A DNA stretch of 64,000 bases from Aliiroseovarius subalbicans (GCF_022678625.1 NZ_JALBYQ010000002.1:248001-312000); one strand, 5' to 3'; counted from the first letter of the stretch, positions 50,799 through 60,844 are shown. Translations and numbers: made by a program. Notes: generated by a model from the sequence alone, not told the origin.

Positions 50799-52564
50799 AG
50801 ACCTATGGCGTTATCGGCTGGAAGAACTCGGGCAAGACCGGGCTTGTCGTGCGGCTGGTCGAACATTTCACCGCCCGCGGGCTGGTCGTGTCGACGATCA
50901 AGAACAGCCACCACGGCGCCGATGTTGATCACGAAGGCACCGACAGTTTTCGCCACCGCCAGGCCGGTGCGCGTGAGGTTGTTCTGGCCTCCTCCGCGCG
51001 GGTGGCGCAGATGCATGAGCTGCGGGGCGAAGACAAACCGACCCTTGATGCGCTGGTGGCCCGGCTTGGCCCTTGCGACATCGTGCTGGTCGAAGGCTTC
51101 AAGACCGAAAGCCACCCCAAGATCGAAGCGCATCGGGGCGCAACCGGCAGCGATTTGATCGCGGCGGGTGATACCACGGTGACGGCAGTGGCCAGCGACC
51201 ACCCGCTTGAGGACCTGACCCAGCCTGTGTTCGATCTGGACGATACCGCGGCGATCGCTGAGTTCATCCTGGAAGATCTGGGCCTGCTGCGCTCTGCCCC
51301 TGAAGGTGCCCCAACAGGCAGGCTCAAGAACGATTGTTTTGCCCTGCCTCCCGGCGTGGATTGGACGCCGGTGGATGAGGCGCGGGCGATGCTGCGCGAC
51401 CGACTGTCGCCCGTCGTCGCGCACGAAGACATCCCGGTGATTGATTCAGCCGGGCGCATCCTGGCGCGCGACGCGATTGCGCTGCGCTCAAACCCGCCCG
51501 GCGCGAATTCTGCCGTGGATGGATATGGATTTGCGCACCATACGCTGTCGGATGGTGACCCTGTTCTGCCGCTGGTCGCCGGGCGATCCGCCGCCGGGGC
51601 ACCGTTTGCCAGCACCGTGCCACCGGGCCACGCGGTGCGTATCCTGACCGGGGCGCTGGTGCCTGACGGGGTTGATACCGTGGTGCTGCAAGAGGACGTG
51701 ACGCTCAGCGACGGCCAGATTGCTTTTGCTGCGGGCGCCAAAGCCGGCGCCAACACAAGGCGTGCGGGGGAAGACGTGGAGGCCGGGACCACCGCCCTGT
51801 CTGCCGGGCATCTTCTGCGTGCGCCCGACCTGGCGCTCCTGTCCGCCGTGGGTATTGCGCGGGTCACCGTGCATCGCCGGTTGCGGGTTGGTGTTCTGTC
51901 CACCGGGGATGAAATCGTGCCGCCGGGCCCCTCAGATAACCCCGCCCATACGTTCGACGCGAACCGCCCGATGCTGTTGGCACTGGCGGCGGGCTGGGGA
52001 TATGAGGCTGTGGATCTGGGGCACCTGCCCGACGATCGTGACGCGATCCGGGGCGGGTTGAACGATGCCGCTGCGCGTGTGGATGTGCTTCTGACCTCGG
52101 GCGGTGCCTCGGCGGGGGAAGAGGACCACGTCTCGGCGCTGTTATCCGGCGAAGGCGATCTGACGACCTGGCGAATCGCGATCAAACCGGGGCGCCCTCT
52201 GGCACTGGCGCTATGGCAGGGTGTCCCGGTGTTCGGCCTGCCCGGAAACCCGGTTGCCGCCCTTGTCACCACGCTGATTTTTGCCCGCCCGTCCCTATCG
52301 GTACTGGCCGGCGGCGCCTGGTTGGAGCCGCAATCTTTCACCTTGCCCGCGGCATTTTCGAAGTCGAAAAAGCCCGGCCGCCGCGAATACCTGCGCGCGC
52401 GCATGACGGCAGATGGCCGGGTTGAGCGGTTCCGCTCAGAGGGCTCGGGCCTGATCTCGGGGCTCAGCTGGGCCGAGGGGTTGGTTGAACTGGGCGACGA
52501 CGCGCAAGAGTTACGCGAAGGCGACCCGGTGCGCTTCCTGCCCTACGCGGGCTTCGCCATCTGA
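50795..52564 (+). CDS. MobB-MoeA fusion protein
   Basis: A 589-residue fusion. Residues 1-165 are MobB: P-loop GWKNSGKTG (8-16), SHHGADVDHEGTDSFRHRQAGA and IVLVEGFKTESHPKIEAHR. A linker follows (about 166-177). Residues 178-589 are MoeA, with NSAVDGYGFA, RILTGALVPDGVDTVVLQED, GVLSTGDEIV, TSGGASAGEEDHV and FGLPGNPVAALVT. MoeA inserts molybdate; MobB binds GTP and aids MobA. Joining the two could pass the cofactor from insertion to guanylation next to MobA, encoded just before. No frameshift at the joint. Confidence 0.93.
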   Translation: MKTYGVIGWKNSGKTGLVVRLVEHFTARGLVVSTIKNSHHGADVDHEGTDSFRHRQAGAREVVLASSARVAQMHELRGEDKPTLDALVARLGPCDIVLVEGFKTESHPKIEAHRGATGSDLIAAGDTTVTAVASDHPLEDLTQPVFDLDDTAAIAEFILEDLGLLRSAPEGAPTGRLKNDCFALPPGVDWTPVDEARAMLRDRLSPVVAHEDIPVIDSAGRILARDAIALRSNPPGANSAVDGYGFAHHTLSDGDPVLPLVAGRSAAGAPFASTVPPGHAVRILTGALVPDGVDTVVLQEDVTLSDGQIAFAAGAKAGANTRRAGEDVEAGTTALSAGHLLRAPDLALLSAVGIARVTVHRRLRVGVLSTGDEIVPPGPSDNPAHTFDANRPMLLALAAGWGYEAVDLGHLPDDRDAIRGGLNDAAARVDVLLTSGGASAGEEDHVSALLSGEGDLTTWRIAIKPGRPLALALWQGVPVFGLPGNPVAALVTTLIFARPSLSVLAGGAWLEPQSFTLPAAFSKSKKPGRREYLRARMTADGRVERFRSEGSGLISGLSWAEGLVELGDDAQELREGDPVRFLPYAGFAI

Positions 52565-55500
52565 TCAGGCCGGTTTGCGCCGCAGCCGCGCGACAATACC
52601 AACCGCAAGGAACGCTACAAGCGACAGGGCAAGCACCCCGCCCAGGAAGGTCGCGAAGGCCTGCATCAGGCCAGTTCCGTTCGTCAGCGCCACACCCATC
52701 GTCGCCGCAAACAGCCCTCCTGCCCCCAGCGCAACGGCCGCCACAACCCCGCGCGCCCAGCCCAGACGGTGGTCGCTGCGCAGCATCCGGCGCAGCGCTG
52801 TGATGCGCCGTCCAACATCCATCTGCACCGCCACAAGGGACGGCACGACCAGCAGAACCAGCACCAGCCCGAAGCCAAGGCCATAGACCAGCGTGATCAC
52901 GGTGGGCTTGAGAAACTGCGCCTGGCTTGAGCCTTCGTACAGCAGTGGTGCCAGCCCCAGAACCGTGGTCAGCGTGGTCAGAAGAACCGGACGCAGCCGG
53001 TCTGCGGTGCCGTCGATGATGGCCGGGAGCAACCCGCGTTCACGCGCATATTCGTCGATCGTCGTCACCAGAACGATGCTGTCGTTGATGATGATTCCGG
53101 TCATCCCGATCAGCCCCACGACCGAAAACAGCGACAGCGGCACGCCCCATTGCATGTGGCCGTAGATTGCGCCGACCAACCCGAAGGGGATCACCGCCAT
53201 CACAACCACGGGTCGGGTCCAGGATGAGAAGATCCAGCTAAGCGTCAGGTAGATGCCAATCAGCGTCAGGATCAGACCCATGCGCGCACCTGCCATGAAT
53301 TCGTCCTGCTGCTCAGAGAGGCCAGAGATGCGGAACTCGACGCCGTGGTTCTGGCTGACCTCGGGCAAAATCTCGGTTTCGAGCGTGCGCTGGATCTCCT
53401 CCGCGCGCGCCGGATCGCTTTCGTCGATGTCGCCGGTCACGCTGACCAGGCGAATACCGTTTTCACGGCGCACGGTGGAAAACCCGGTGCGCGAGGTGAC
53501 GGTGACAATATCGGCCAGCGCCACGTATTCACCCGCCCCGGTCCGCATCTGCACCCGCTCCAGGAAATCAGCGGTCAGCTCTCCATTGGGCAGCTCGACC
53601 CGGATCGCCGCCGACCGCATGCCGTCCGGATAGGTCGCGGCCTCGATCCCGTTCAGGCGGTTGCGCAGCACGCGGCCCAGCCCGTCGATGGTAAAGCCCA
53701 GCGCCTGCCCCTGCGGGGTCAGCTCCAGCACCAGCTCTTCCTTGTCATAGGCCAGGCTGTCCTCGACCGCCGAGACCTCAGGGTATTGCGATACCGCGAC
53801 TTTCACCGCCTCAGCGGCCTGTTTCAGCGTGTCCGCCGAGGCGCCGAACAGCTCGACATCCAGCGCGTCACCGCCGGGGCCAAAGCGCCCGCCACGAAAG
53901 CTGATGACCTCAAGCAACGGATGGCGCGGCACCGCGTCCTGCAGGTCCGACACGAAGGTGAAAGACGAATAGGGGCGAAGGTCGGCGTCCAACAGTTCAA
54001 CCGAAATCGACCCAAGCAGCTCGGGTTCTTTCGCCTCGACGCCGGACAGACCCCGGCCCGCCGATCCGCCAACCTCGGCGATGGCATAGACAACCGGGTT
54101 GGCGCCATGCTCGGCCTCATATTTCGCGCCGATATCCTCAACCGCCTGTTGCAGGATCTTCATCATCGCGGTCGTGTCGTCACGCGTGGCACCCGGGACC
54201 ATCGCGAAATTGCCGGTCAGCGTGCCCTGTTCGGGCGCGTTGAAGAACCGGAACTGGATGTCGCCGCGAATGAAATGGCTGACTTGGAGCGCGAGGATCA
54301 GAACCGCGCCCGCCAGCACTGGGTAGCGCGCCCAGACCACCAACCGCATGAGCCCGCGAAACAGGTGGTCGCGCACCCAGCGAAAGCCCCGGTTCACCAT
54401 GCGAGAGGGCCAATCGTACCAGTGTTCCTTGGCCGTGTGGGTCAGGGCATGGGACATGTGGTGCGGCAGGATAAGAAAGCATTCGACCAGCGACGCCAGA
54501 AGCACCACGATCACCGTGAAGGGAATGTCGGCAATCAGGTCTCCGAACCGTCCACCCACCGCAACAAGGCCGAAAAAGGCGATGACGGTGGTGATGGTGG
54601 CGGAAAAAACCGGGGGAAACATGCGCCGGGCGGCATTTTCCGAGGCGGTCACCGGGTCTTCGCCCAGACGCCGGGCGCGAAAATCGGCGTGTTCGCCAAC
54701 GACTATGGCGTCATCCACCACGATGCCCAGCGTGATGATCAGCGCGAACAGGGAAATCATGTTGATGGTCAGCCCGGCGGCATACATCAGCGCCAGCGCG
54801 GACATCATCGCGACCGGAATGCCCGCCGCGACCCACAATGCCGTGCGGGCATTCAGGAAAAGAAACAACAGCAACAGCACCAGGCCCAGACCCTGAAGCC
54901 CGTTTTCCAACAGCATGTTCAGACGGGCGGTGATCAGCTCGGCGCGGGTGCGGATCAGCTCGATCTCGACCCCGGTGGGTAGGGTCAAAAGCATCTCGGC
55001 GGCGACCTCTTCGACCTGGGCCTGCATGTCGATCGCATCACCCTGGGCCGAGCGCGCCACGTTGATCGCCACCGCCGGGTTGTCGCCGACGAAATAGGCG
55101 CGGGCGCGGTCCACGCCTTCGACACGCACCTGGGCCACATCGCCGATGGTCAGTTTTGACCCATCCGGGTTCGAACGCAGAACGATGCCCTCGATCTGGT
55201 CGGCGGACCGTTTCGCCACACCGGTGCGCACCCGTGCGGCCCCCGAGGAAACGTCGCCCGCCGGGTCGGCGGCGGCCTCCTCGGCGATGGCGCCAGCGAT
55301 CTGCTCCATTGTTACGTCGTTTCGGATCAGCGACAGGGACGGCACTTCGACGATGGTTTCAGGCGCCACCACGCCACGGATCGTGGTGCGGGTAACGCCT
55401 TGGGTGAACAGGCGGGCCACCATTTCGTCGGCGAAGCGGCCCAGCTGGTCCACCCCGACCGGGCCGGTGATCACCACGTCAGTGACTGGATCGCGCCAGG

Positions 55501-55915
55501 CGCCTCGACGCACGCGCGGGTCTTCAGCGTCGTCCGGCAGGTCCGACACCGCGTCGACCGCCACCTGCACGTCATCCGCCGCGCGCCCCATGTCCCAACC
55601 CGACTCGAACTCCAGCGTGATCGAGGCGCTGCCTTCGGACGAGCGCGCCGCGCTGCTTTCGACCCCCTCGACCGCCAGGAGTGTTGGCTCCATCACCTGC
55701 ACGATGGCCGCATCCACGTCCTCGGCGCCCGCGCCCTGCCAGGCGACCGAAACGGTGACATTATCGATCACCACATCAGGGAAAAACTGCGCCCGCATGC
55801 GCGGAAACGCCAGCAGACCCGCCGCGATCATGAGCGCCAGCAGCAGGTTCGCTACCGTCGCGTGACGGGTAAAATAGGACAGAATGCCGTGCGGGTGAAT
55901 CCGGGGCGCTTTCAT
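52565..55915 (-). CDS. RND-family efflux permease
   Basis: A 1116-residue RND transporter with an N-terminal helix, two large periplasmic parts and two sets of helices. The proton-relay aspartates in TM4 are seen in LGIVVDDAIVVGEHADF; IPVAMMSALALMYAAGLTINMISLFALI and VSVTGDIDESDPA are also typical of the HAE-1 group. The C-terminus has about 80 extra residues with two more helices (LGWARGVVAAVALGAGGLF, LSLVAFLAVGIVARL). It follows its adaptor gene by five bases. No TolC-like gene is adjacent. Substrate unknown. Confidence 0.92.
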   Translation of the reverse strand: MKAPRIHPHGILSYFTRHATVANLLLALMIAAGLLAFPRMRAQFFPDVVIDNVTVSVAWQGAGAEDVDAAIVQVMEPTLLAVEGVESSAARSSEGSASITLEFESGWDMGRAADDVQVAVDAVSDLPDDAEDPRVRRGAWRDPVTDVVITGPVGVDQLGRFADEMVARLFTQGVTRTTIRGVVAPETIVEVPSLSLIRNDVTMEQIAGAIAEEAAADPAGDVSSGAARVRTGVAKRSADQIEGIVLRSNPDGSKLTIGDVAQVRVEGVDRARAYFVGDNPAVAINVARSAQGDAIDMQAQVEEVAAEMLLTLPTGVEIELIRTRAELITARLNMLLENGLQGLGLVLLLLFLFLNARTALWVAAGIPVAMMSALALMYAAGLTINMISLFALIITLGIVVDDAIVVGEHADFRARRLGEDPVTASENAARRMFPPVFSATITTVIAFFGLVAVGGRFGDLIADIPFTVIVVLLASLVECFLILPHHMSHALTHTAKEHWYDWPSRMVNRGFRWVRDHLFRGLMRLVVWARYPVLAGAVLILALQVSHFIRGDIQFRFFNAPEQGTLTGNFAMVPGATRDDTTAMMKILQQAVEDIGAKYEAEHGANPVVYAIAEVGGSAGRGLSGVEAKEPELLGSISVELLDADLRPYSSFTFVSDLQDAVPRHPLLEVISFRGGRFGPGGDALDVELFGASADTLKQAAEAVKVAVSQYPEVSAVEDSLAYDKEELVLELTPQGQALGFTIDGLGRVLRNRLNGIEAATYPDGMRSAAIRVELPNGELTADFLERVQMRTGAGEYVALADIVTVTSRTGFSTVRRENGIRLVSVTGDIDESDPARAEEIQRTLETEILPEVSQNHGVEFRISGLSEQQDEFMAGARMGLILTLIGIYLTLSWIFSSWTRPVVVMAVIPFGLVGAIYGHMQWGVPLSLFSVVGLIGMTGIIINDSIVLVTTIDEYARERGLLPAIIDGTADRLRPVLLTTLTTVLGLAPLLYEGSSQAQFLKPTVITLVYGLGFGLVLVLLVVPSLVAVQMDVGRRITALRRMLRSDHRLGWARGVVAAVALGAGGLFAATMGVALTNGTGLMQAFATFLGGVLALSLVAFLAVGIVARLRRKPA

Positions 55916-55920
55916 CTGGA

Positions 55921-57378
55921 TCAGCCCCCCATGCGGCCTTCCAGCCGCTCGACCATGCTGGCGGGAACTTCGTCCTGCTCCAGCGCCTTGAGGATGCGCG
56001 CTTTGGCCTCATCCGGCATCATCGTGTTTCCCTCGACAAAAGCGCGAAGTGCCGCGCGACGTTCATCGCTCAATGCCACGGTTTCCGGCGCGGTGGGCGC
56101 AGCGGCCCCATCAGCGCGGATCGCCTTCACCCGGATGCCCGCGCCCAGAACCGGGCTGCGTTCGGCCACGACGTCGCGTCCCTGAAGGCCGCGCGCGCGC
56201 ACCAGGATGTCGTCGCCCTGACGGCGCAAAAGCTCGACCTCGGCGCTTTCCAGACGGTCGTTTTCCCCCAGCACAAGCACCGTGCCCGCCGCATCAATTG
56301 CGCTGGCGGGAAGGCGGCTGACGCGCTCCAGCGGCGTTTCCCGGATCGACACGGTGACAAAATCGCCGGGACGGAAACCCGTTGCCTGATCCAGCCGCGC
56401 GAACAAAAGCCGCCCGGTCTGTCCTTCGCCCACCGCAGCACTTTCGCGGTTGATGCGCCCCTTGGCGACAAGGTCCACGCCAGCCACGTCCAGCATCACG
56501 TCGACCTCGGCCTTCACCAATCCGCCCGCCTCGTCCAGCAGTCGCGCGTATTGCGCGGTTGAGACGCGAAAGCTGACCTCAAGCGTATCGGGGTCCACGA
56601 TCTGCGCCAGTTTTTCGTTGGCTGAAACCAGCCGCCCCTGCACCACGTTCACATCACTCAGCGTGCCTGCAAAGGTCGCGCGGATTTCGGTATCAGCCAG
56701 TTTGCGTTCGGCATCGGCCAGGTTCACCTTGCGGCGTGACAACGTTGCTTCGGCATTGGTCACTTTCAGCCCGGCGCTGGCCACGGATTGACGGCGCGAC
56801 AGCACCGCCTGTTCCGCCGCCGCCGCCGCAAGGGCCGCGTTTTCAACTGCGGCTTCGGTGCCCACCCGGCGCGTGACAAGGTCCTGTTGCCGGGTCAGCG
56901 CAGCGGCACGCAGATCGGCCTGCCGCCCGGCATTGGCCAGATCGTCCTTGGCCAGCTCCAACGCCGCGCGTGCATCCAGCAGGTCAGCCTCGGCCTCGGA
57001 CAGATCGGTGCGCGCGATGGTCAGTGCAGCTTCGAAATCCGTGGGGTCGATGCGCAACAGAAGCTGCCCGGCCTCGACCGTGCCACCTTCCTCGAACCCG
57101 TCGGCAAGTTCGACGACGGTGCCCCCGGCCGAGGCGCGCAGCTCCAACGTACGGCGTGAGCGAAGCTCGCCAAACGCCTGCAGAACCGGCGTGATCGTTT
57201 CGGCCTCGATTGTGACAACATTGACCGAAAACACCCGTTCGCGCGCGGTGCGCGGGGTGCTTTCCTGCGCCCAGCGTTCTTGCAGCGCGGAGTAGATCGT
57301 CTGCCCTGCCAGGGCGAGGATGCCGATGGTAGCTGCCAGCAGAAAAATGCCGGTCAGGCTGCGACCCAAAAAACGCAT
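55921..57378 (-). CDS. RND efflux periplasmic adaptor
   Basis: A 485-residue membrane-fusion protein. An N-terminal anchor (residues 9-27, LTGIFLLAATIGILALAGQ), a lipoyl region (AFGELRSRRTLELRASAGGTVVEL), a long coiled-coil (about 130-235, Ala-rich), then barrel domains. An unusual C-terminal extra (about 420-485) is helical, with DERRAALRAFVEGNTMMPDEAKARIL. Pairs with the RND permease gene downstream. Confidence 0.9.
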   Translation of the reverse strand: MRFLGRSLTGIFLLAATIGILALAGQTIYSALQERWAQESTPRTARERVFSVNVVTIEAETITPVLQAFGELRSRRTLELRASAGGTVVELADGFEEGGTVEAGQLLLRIDPTDFEAALTIARTDLSEAEADLLDARAALELAKDDLANAGRQADLRAAALTRQQDLVTRRVGTEAAVENAALAAAAAEQAVLSRRQSVASAGLKVTNAEATLSRRKVNLADAERKLADTEIRATFAGTLSDVNVVQGRLVSANEKLAQIVDPDTLEVSFRVSTAQYARLLDEAGGLVKAEVDVMLDVAGVDLVAKGRINRESAAVGEGQTGRLLFARLDQATGFRPGDFVTVSIRETPLERVSRLPASAIDAAGTVLVLGENDRLESAEVELLRRQGDDILVRARGLQGRDVVAERSPVLGAGIRVKAIRADGAAAPTAPETVALSDERRAALRAFVEGNTMMPDEAKARILKALEQDEVPASMVERLEGRMGG

Positions 57379-57472
57379 GTTGGCCTCTCAAATTCCGTTC
57401 CGAAGAACCCTGCCTGCTCTGACTACGGCCCGCAAGGTCACTTGGATCACAAGGCGCTTACGTCGCAGGGCG

Positions 57473-58015
57473 TCATTTCCGTCGCTTGTGTTCTTCCAGG
57501 CGCGGAAAAATCTCGACGAAATTGCAGGGCATGTGGCGGTAATCCAGCTGCCAGCGCAGGATTTCGTCCCAGGCGTCCTTGCAGGCACCGGTGCTGCCGG
57601 GCAGTGCGAACAGATAGGTGCCGTTGGTAACCCCGCCGGTCGCGCGGCTTTGCACCGCCGAGGTGCCGATCTTGTCCATCGAGACCATCGTGAACACCGT
57701 GGCGAAAGCCTCGATTTCCTTTTCATAGACGTCACGATGCGCCTCGACGCTGACATCGCGCCCGGTCAGACCGGTGCCGCCGGTCGAGATGATCACGTCG
57801 ATCTCGGGGTCCAGGCTCCAGGCCCGCAGCTGGTCGGCGATCTCATCGCGTTCGTCGCGGATGATCTTGCGATCGGCCAGGATGTGGCCCGCGCCCTCGA
57901 TCCGCCCAACCAGCGTGTCGCCGGATTTGTCCTGATCCAGCCCGCGCGTGTCGCTGACGGTCAGGACCGCAATGCGGACCGGGATGAATTCCTTGCTCTC
58001 GTCGATGCGGCTCAT
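57473..58015 (-). CDS. moaB: Molybdenum cofactor biosynthesis protein B
   Basis: A 180-residue MoaB/Mog-fold protein that adenylates molybdopterin before metal insertion. It has RIAVLTVSDTRGLDQDKSGDTL, IISTGGTGLTGRDVSVEA and ALPGSTGACKDAWDEIL. It lies on the other side of the RND pair from the mob genes. Its start overlaps the uracil-DNA glycosylase stop by ATGA. Confidence 0.93.
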   Translation of the reverse strand: MSRIDESKEFIPVRIAVLTVSDTRGLDQDKSGDTLVGRIEGAGHILADRKIIRDERDEIADQLRAWSLDPEIDVIISTGGTGLTGRDVSVEAHRDVYEKEIEAFATVFTMVSMDKIGTSAVQSRATGGVTNGTYLFALPGSTGACKDAWDEILRWQLDYRHMPCNFVEIFPRLEEHKRRK

Positions 58016-58824
58016 GCCAATTCCCTCAATTTCGCCTGAAGCGACAACAGGTCGGCCCAGGCTTCACGTTTCGCCGCCGGATTGCGCAGCAGATAGGCCG
58101 GATGGAACATCGGCAGCGCCGGACGGCCCAGCGCTTCGCCCCATTGCCCGCGCAGGCGGGTGATGCCGCGTTTGCCCAGCACCGCCTGGCAGGCGTGATT
58201 GCCCATCAAGACCAGCACGTCGGGCGCGACCAGCTCCACGTGCCGGGTGAGGAAGGGCAGAAGCATTGCCACCTCCTCGGGCTTCGGGTCGCGGTTCTGC
58301 GGCGGGCGCCAAGGCAGCACATTAGTGATATAGACCGCGTCTTTCGACAAAGGCGCCGCGCGACCCATGCCGATTGCGTCGCACATCTTGTCCAGAAGCT
58401 GCCCGGCGCGTCCGACGAAGGGCTTGCCCTCGATGTCCTCATCCCGCCCGGGTGCTTCGCCGATGATCATCACGCGCGCGGCCGGGTTGCCGTCGGCAAA
58501 CACCGTGTTGCGCGCGCCTTTCTTCAGCTCACAGCCCTCAAAGGCGTTCAGGGCCGCGCGCAGCCCGTCCAGGTCTTGCGCCCCGCTGGCCATCTGTTTT
58601 GCCAAGGCCACGTGGTCGATGGACGGGGCAGCCGGGCGCACAGAGCGCACAGGCGCTTGCGCAGGCGTGGCCGCTGCCACCGCTGGGGCGGGTTTCGGTT
58701 TGGCCGGCGCCGGGTCCATCGCATAGCGGTCCACCGGCGCGTCGCCGATCGCCTCGGTTGCGCCCATTTCGACCTGCCATTCCAGCAGGGCGCGCGCGGT
58801 ATGCCATTCCAGTGCCGATTCCAT
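58012..58824 (-). CDS. Uracil-DNA glycosylase, family 4-like
   Basis: A 270-residue protein with an N-terminal extra of about 80 residues (Ala/Pro-rich) and a C-terminal family-4 type UDG. The motif GEAPGRDEDIEGKPFVGRAGQLLDKM and ITNVLPWRPPQNRDP are diagnostic; MFHPAYLLRNPAAKREAW is the second motif. The residues CELKKGARNTVF ahead of it include one Cys of the possible Fe-S set; whether all four are present is not clear. Removes uracil from DNA. Overlaps moaB by four bases. Confidence 0.9.
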   Translation of the reverse strand: MESALEWHTARALLEWQVEMGATEAIGDAPVDRYAMDPAPAKPKPAPAVAAATPAQAPVRSVRPAAPSIDHVALAKQMASGAQDLDGLRAALNAFEGCELKKGARNTVFADGNPAARVMIIGEAPGRDEDIEGKPFVGRAGQLLDKMCDAIGMGRAAPLSKDAVYITNVLPWRPPQNRDPKPEEVAMLLPFLTRHVELVAPDVLVLMGNHACQAVLGKRGITRLRGQWGEALGRPALPMFHPAYLLRNPAAKREAWADLLSLQAKLRELA

Positions 58825-58936
58825 GCCGCCAAGCTACCTGTCACGCCCCCCCGGCGCAATCGCGCGCCATCGCAGGTGTTGCCCCGCCCGCCCCCGCGCT
58901 CTACAACCCACCTGACCATCGGACGGAGGCCCCCGC

Positions 58937-59893
58937 ATGACATTCCGCCAACGCCATCTTCTGGGCATCGAACCGTTGCACCCGGAAGAGATCAAGACGG
59001 TGCTGGACCTGGCTGACAGCTATGCCGATCTGAACCGATCCGCGACCAAGCGCTCGGATGTGCTGAAGGGTCTGACCCAGATCAACATGTTCTTTGAAAA
59101 CTCCACCCGCACGCAGGCCAGTTTCGAGATCGCCGGCAAGCGGCTGGGCGCGGATGTGATGAACATGGCGATGCAGGCCAGCTCGATCAAAAAGGGTGAA
59201 ACCCTGATTGATACCGCGCTGACGCTGAACGCGATGCACCCCGACCTTCTGGTCGTGCGTCACCCGCATTCCGGCGCGGTGAACCTGTTGGCCGAGAAGG
59301 TGAATTGCGCGGTTCTGAACGCAGGCGACGGGCGGCACGAACACCCGACCCAGGCGCTGTTGGATGCACTGACCATTCGGCGCGAAAAGGGCCGGCTGCA
59401 CCGGCTGACCATCGCGATTTGCGGCGATATCGCCCACAGCCGCGTGGCCCGATCGAACCTGATCCTGCTGGGCAAGATGGAGAACCGGGTGCGCCTGGTC
59501 GGCCCACCCACCTTGATGCCCAGCCAGATCGACCAGTTCGGGGTCGAGGTCTATGACGACATGGAGGAAGGGCTGAAGGACGCCGATGTCGTGATGATGC
59601 TGCGGCTTCAGCGTGAACGCATGGACGGCGGCTTCATCCCGTCCGAGCGTGAATACTACCACCGTTTCGGTCTGGACGCCGCCAAGCTCGCCCATGCCAA
59701 GGACGACGCCATCGTGATGCACCCGGGACCGATGAACCGCGGAGTCGAGATCGACGGCACGATTGCCGACGATATCAACCGCTCGGTGATCCAGGAACAG
59801 GTGGAAATGGGTGTTGCAGTGCGCATGGCCGCGATGGACCTTCTGACCCGCAACCTGCGCGCCGGGGCCGAGCCCGAGAGCGTTCTGGTGTAA
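58937..59893 (+). CDS. pyrB: Aspartate carbamoyltransferase catalytic subunit
   Basis: A 318-residue ATCase that makes carbamoyl-aspartate for pyrimidines. The carbamoyl-phosphate loop is [14 protein letters not shown], followed by [29 protein letters not shown] and [13 protein letters not shown]. There is no pyrI, and the length fits class A/B enzymes that pair with a dihydroorotase or a pseudo-dihydroorotase, which is encoded about 1 kb downstream. Confidence 0.96.
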   Translation: MTFRQRHLLGIEPLHPEEIKTVLDLADSYADLNRSATKRSDVLKGLTQINMFFENSTRTQASFEIAGKRLGADVMNMAMQASSIKKGETLIDTALTLNAMHPDLLVVRHPHSGAVNLLAEKVNCAVLNAGDGRHEHPTQALLDALTIRREKGRLHRLTIAICGDIAHSRVARSNLILLGKMENRVRLVGPPTLMPSQIDQFGVEVYDDMEEGLKDADVVMMLRLQRERMDGGFIPSEREYYHRFGLDAAKLAHAKDDAIVMHPGPMNRGVEIDGTIADDINRSVIQEQVEMGVAVRMAAMDLLTRNLRAGAEPESVLV

Positions 59894-59896
59894 CGC

Positions 59897-60397
59897 ATGA
59901 GCGAACTTCCCGCCTCGATTCTGGACCCGGATGAGGAGGTTCTGTGGCAAGGGCGCGTTGACCTGCCAAGCCTGATCCGCCGCCAGACCCGTCGCGTGTT
60001 GATCGCGGCCGGGCTCAGCGGCATCGTCCTGATCGTGATGATCGCGCTGGGCTGGGGTGCGATGCCGCGCCTGCTGCCGATCCTGGTGGTTCCGGTGATG
60101 TTGGTCGCCCAGGGCATCGCGCGGCGCAATCGCGAACGCGACATCTACCTGTTGACCTCGCACCGGGTTGGCGTCTGGTCCCCACCGCAAGGCCCGGCGG
60201 CGCGGCTGGAGGGGATGGAGGCGGTCGGCTCGGGCGCGCTTTTGATCCCGTTCACCGCGCTGGAACGCATCGAAACCCACCCCGACACCGTGATCGTGCA
60301 CCCTGCCAAGGGCAGCGGGCATTATGCAATCTGGATGACTGACCTGCCCGACGCCAAAGCCGTATCTGACCTGATCCGCACGGCAGCGGGGGTTTGA
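59897..60397 (+). CDS. PH-like membrane protein
   Basis: A 166-residue protein. LDPDEEVLWQGRVDLPSL at the front, two helices (about 34-52 and 59-75) and then LLTSHRVGVWSP with IPFTALERIETHPDTVIVHP resemble the bPH/YdbT-type (DUF304-like) fold. Function unknown. It starts three bases after pyrB and probably shares its transcript. Confidence 0.72.
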   Translation: MSELPASILDPDEEVLWQGRVDLPSLIRRQTRRVLIAAGLSGIVLIVMIALGWGAMPRLLPILVVPVMLVAQGIARRNRERDIYLLTSHRVGVWSPPQGPAARLEGMEAVGSGALLIPFTALERIETHPDTVIVHPAKGSGHYAIWMTDLPDAKAVSDLIRTAAGV

Positions 60398-60424
60398 CCG
60401 ATGGATAACCGCAAGGACGCTGAC

Positions 60425-60844
60425 ATGACCGACACCCCCGACCTTGATCCGGGCGAGACGCTGATCACCTCGTTTCCCGGCAACATGACGACCTATGTGA
60501 AGGAACATGTGCTGCTGGCAGCCCTTGGTTCGCTCCTGATGTCCGGCACGCTGATGTACATGGGCAATCCACATGCCTGGACCGGCATCGTCGGCGCGGT
60601 CCTGGCGATTGCGGTGCGCGGGTTCTACGTGGCGCGCGAACAGCTGGGGTTCACCTGGCATCTGACCGACCGGCGCCTGATCGGACCGGGGGAGCGCACG
60701 ATCTTGCTGGAAAACATCGCAGAGGTGCGCACGATCTTTTCCGCAGCCCAGGTCGTGACCCGCTCGGGGGACAAATACCTGTTGAAATATCAGGCCGACA
60801 CCAAGGACACCCAGTCCATCATCGACCGCGCACGCGGGGTGTAG
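60425..60844 (+). CDS. Second small PH-like membrane protein
   Basis: A 139-residue protein similar in layout to its neighbour: LDPGETLITSFPG, two helices (about 25-55), then WHLTDRRLIGPGERTILLENIAEVRTI. Likely a diverged paralogue of the gene before it. AAGGA seven bases ahead supports the ATG at 60425; another ATG is at 60401. Confidence 0.72.
   Translation: MTDTPDLDPGETLITSFPGNMTTYVKEHVLLAALGSLLMSGTLMYMGNPHAWTGIVGAVLAIAVRGFYVAREQLGFTWHLTDRRLIGPGERTILLENIAEVRTIFSAAQVVTRSGDKYLLKYQADTKDTQSIIDRARGV

Noticed and set aside
53345-54982. A 545-codon plus-strand open frame
   Set aside because: Shadow of the RND permease gene.
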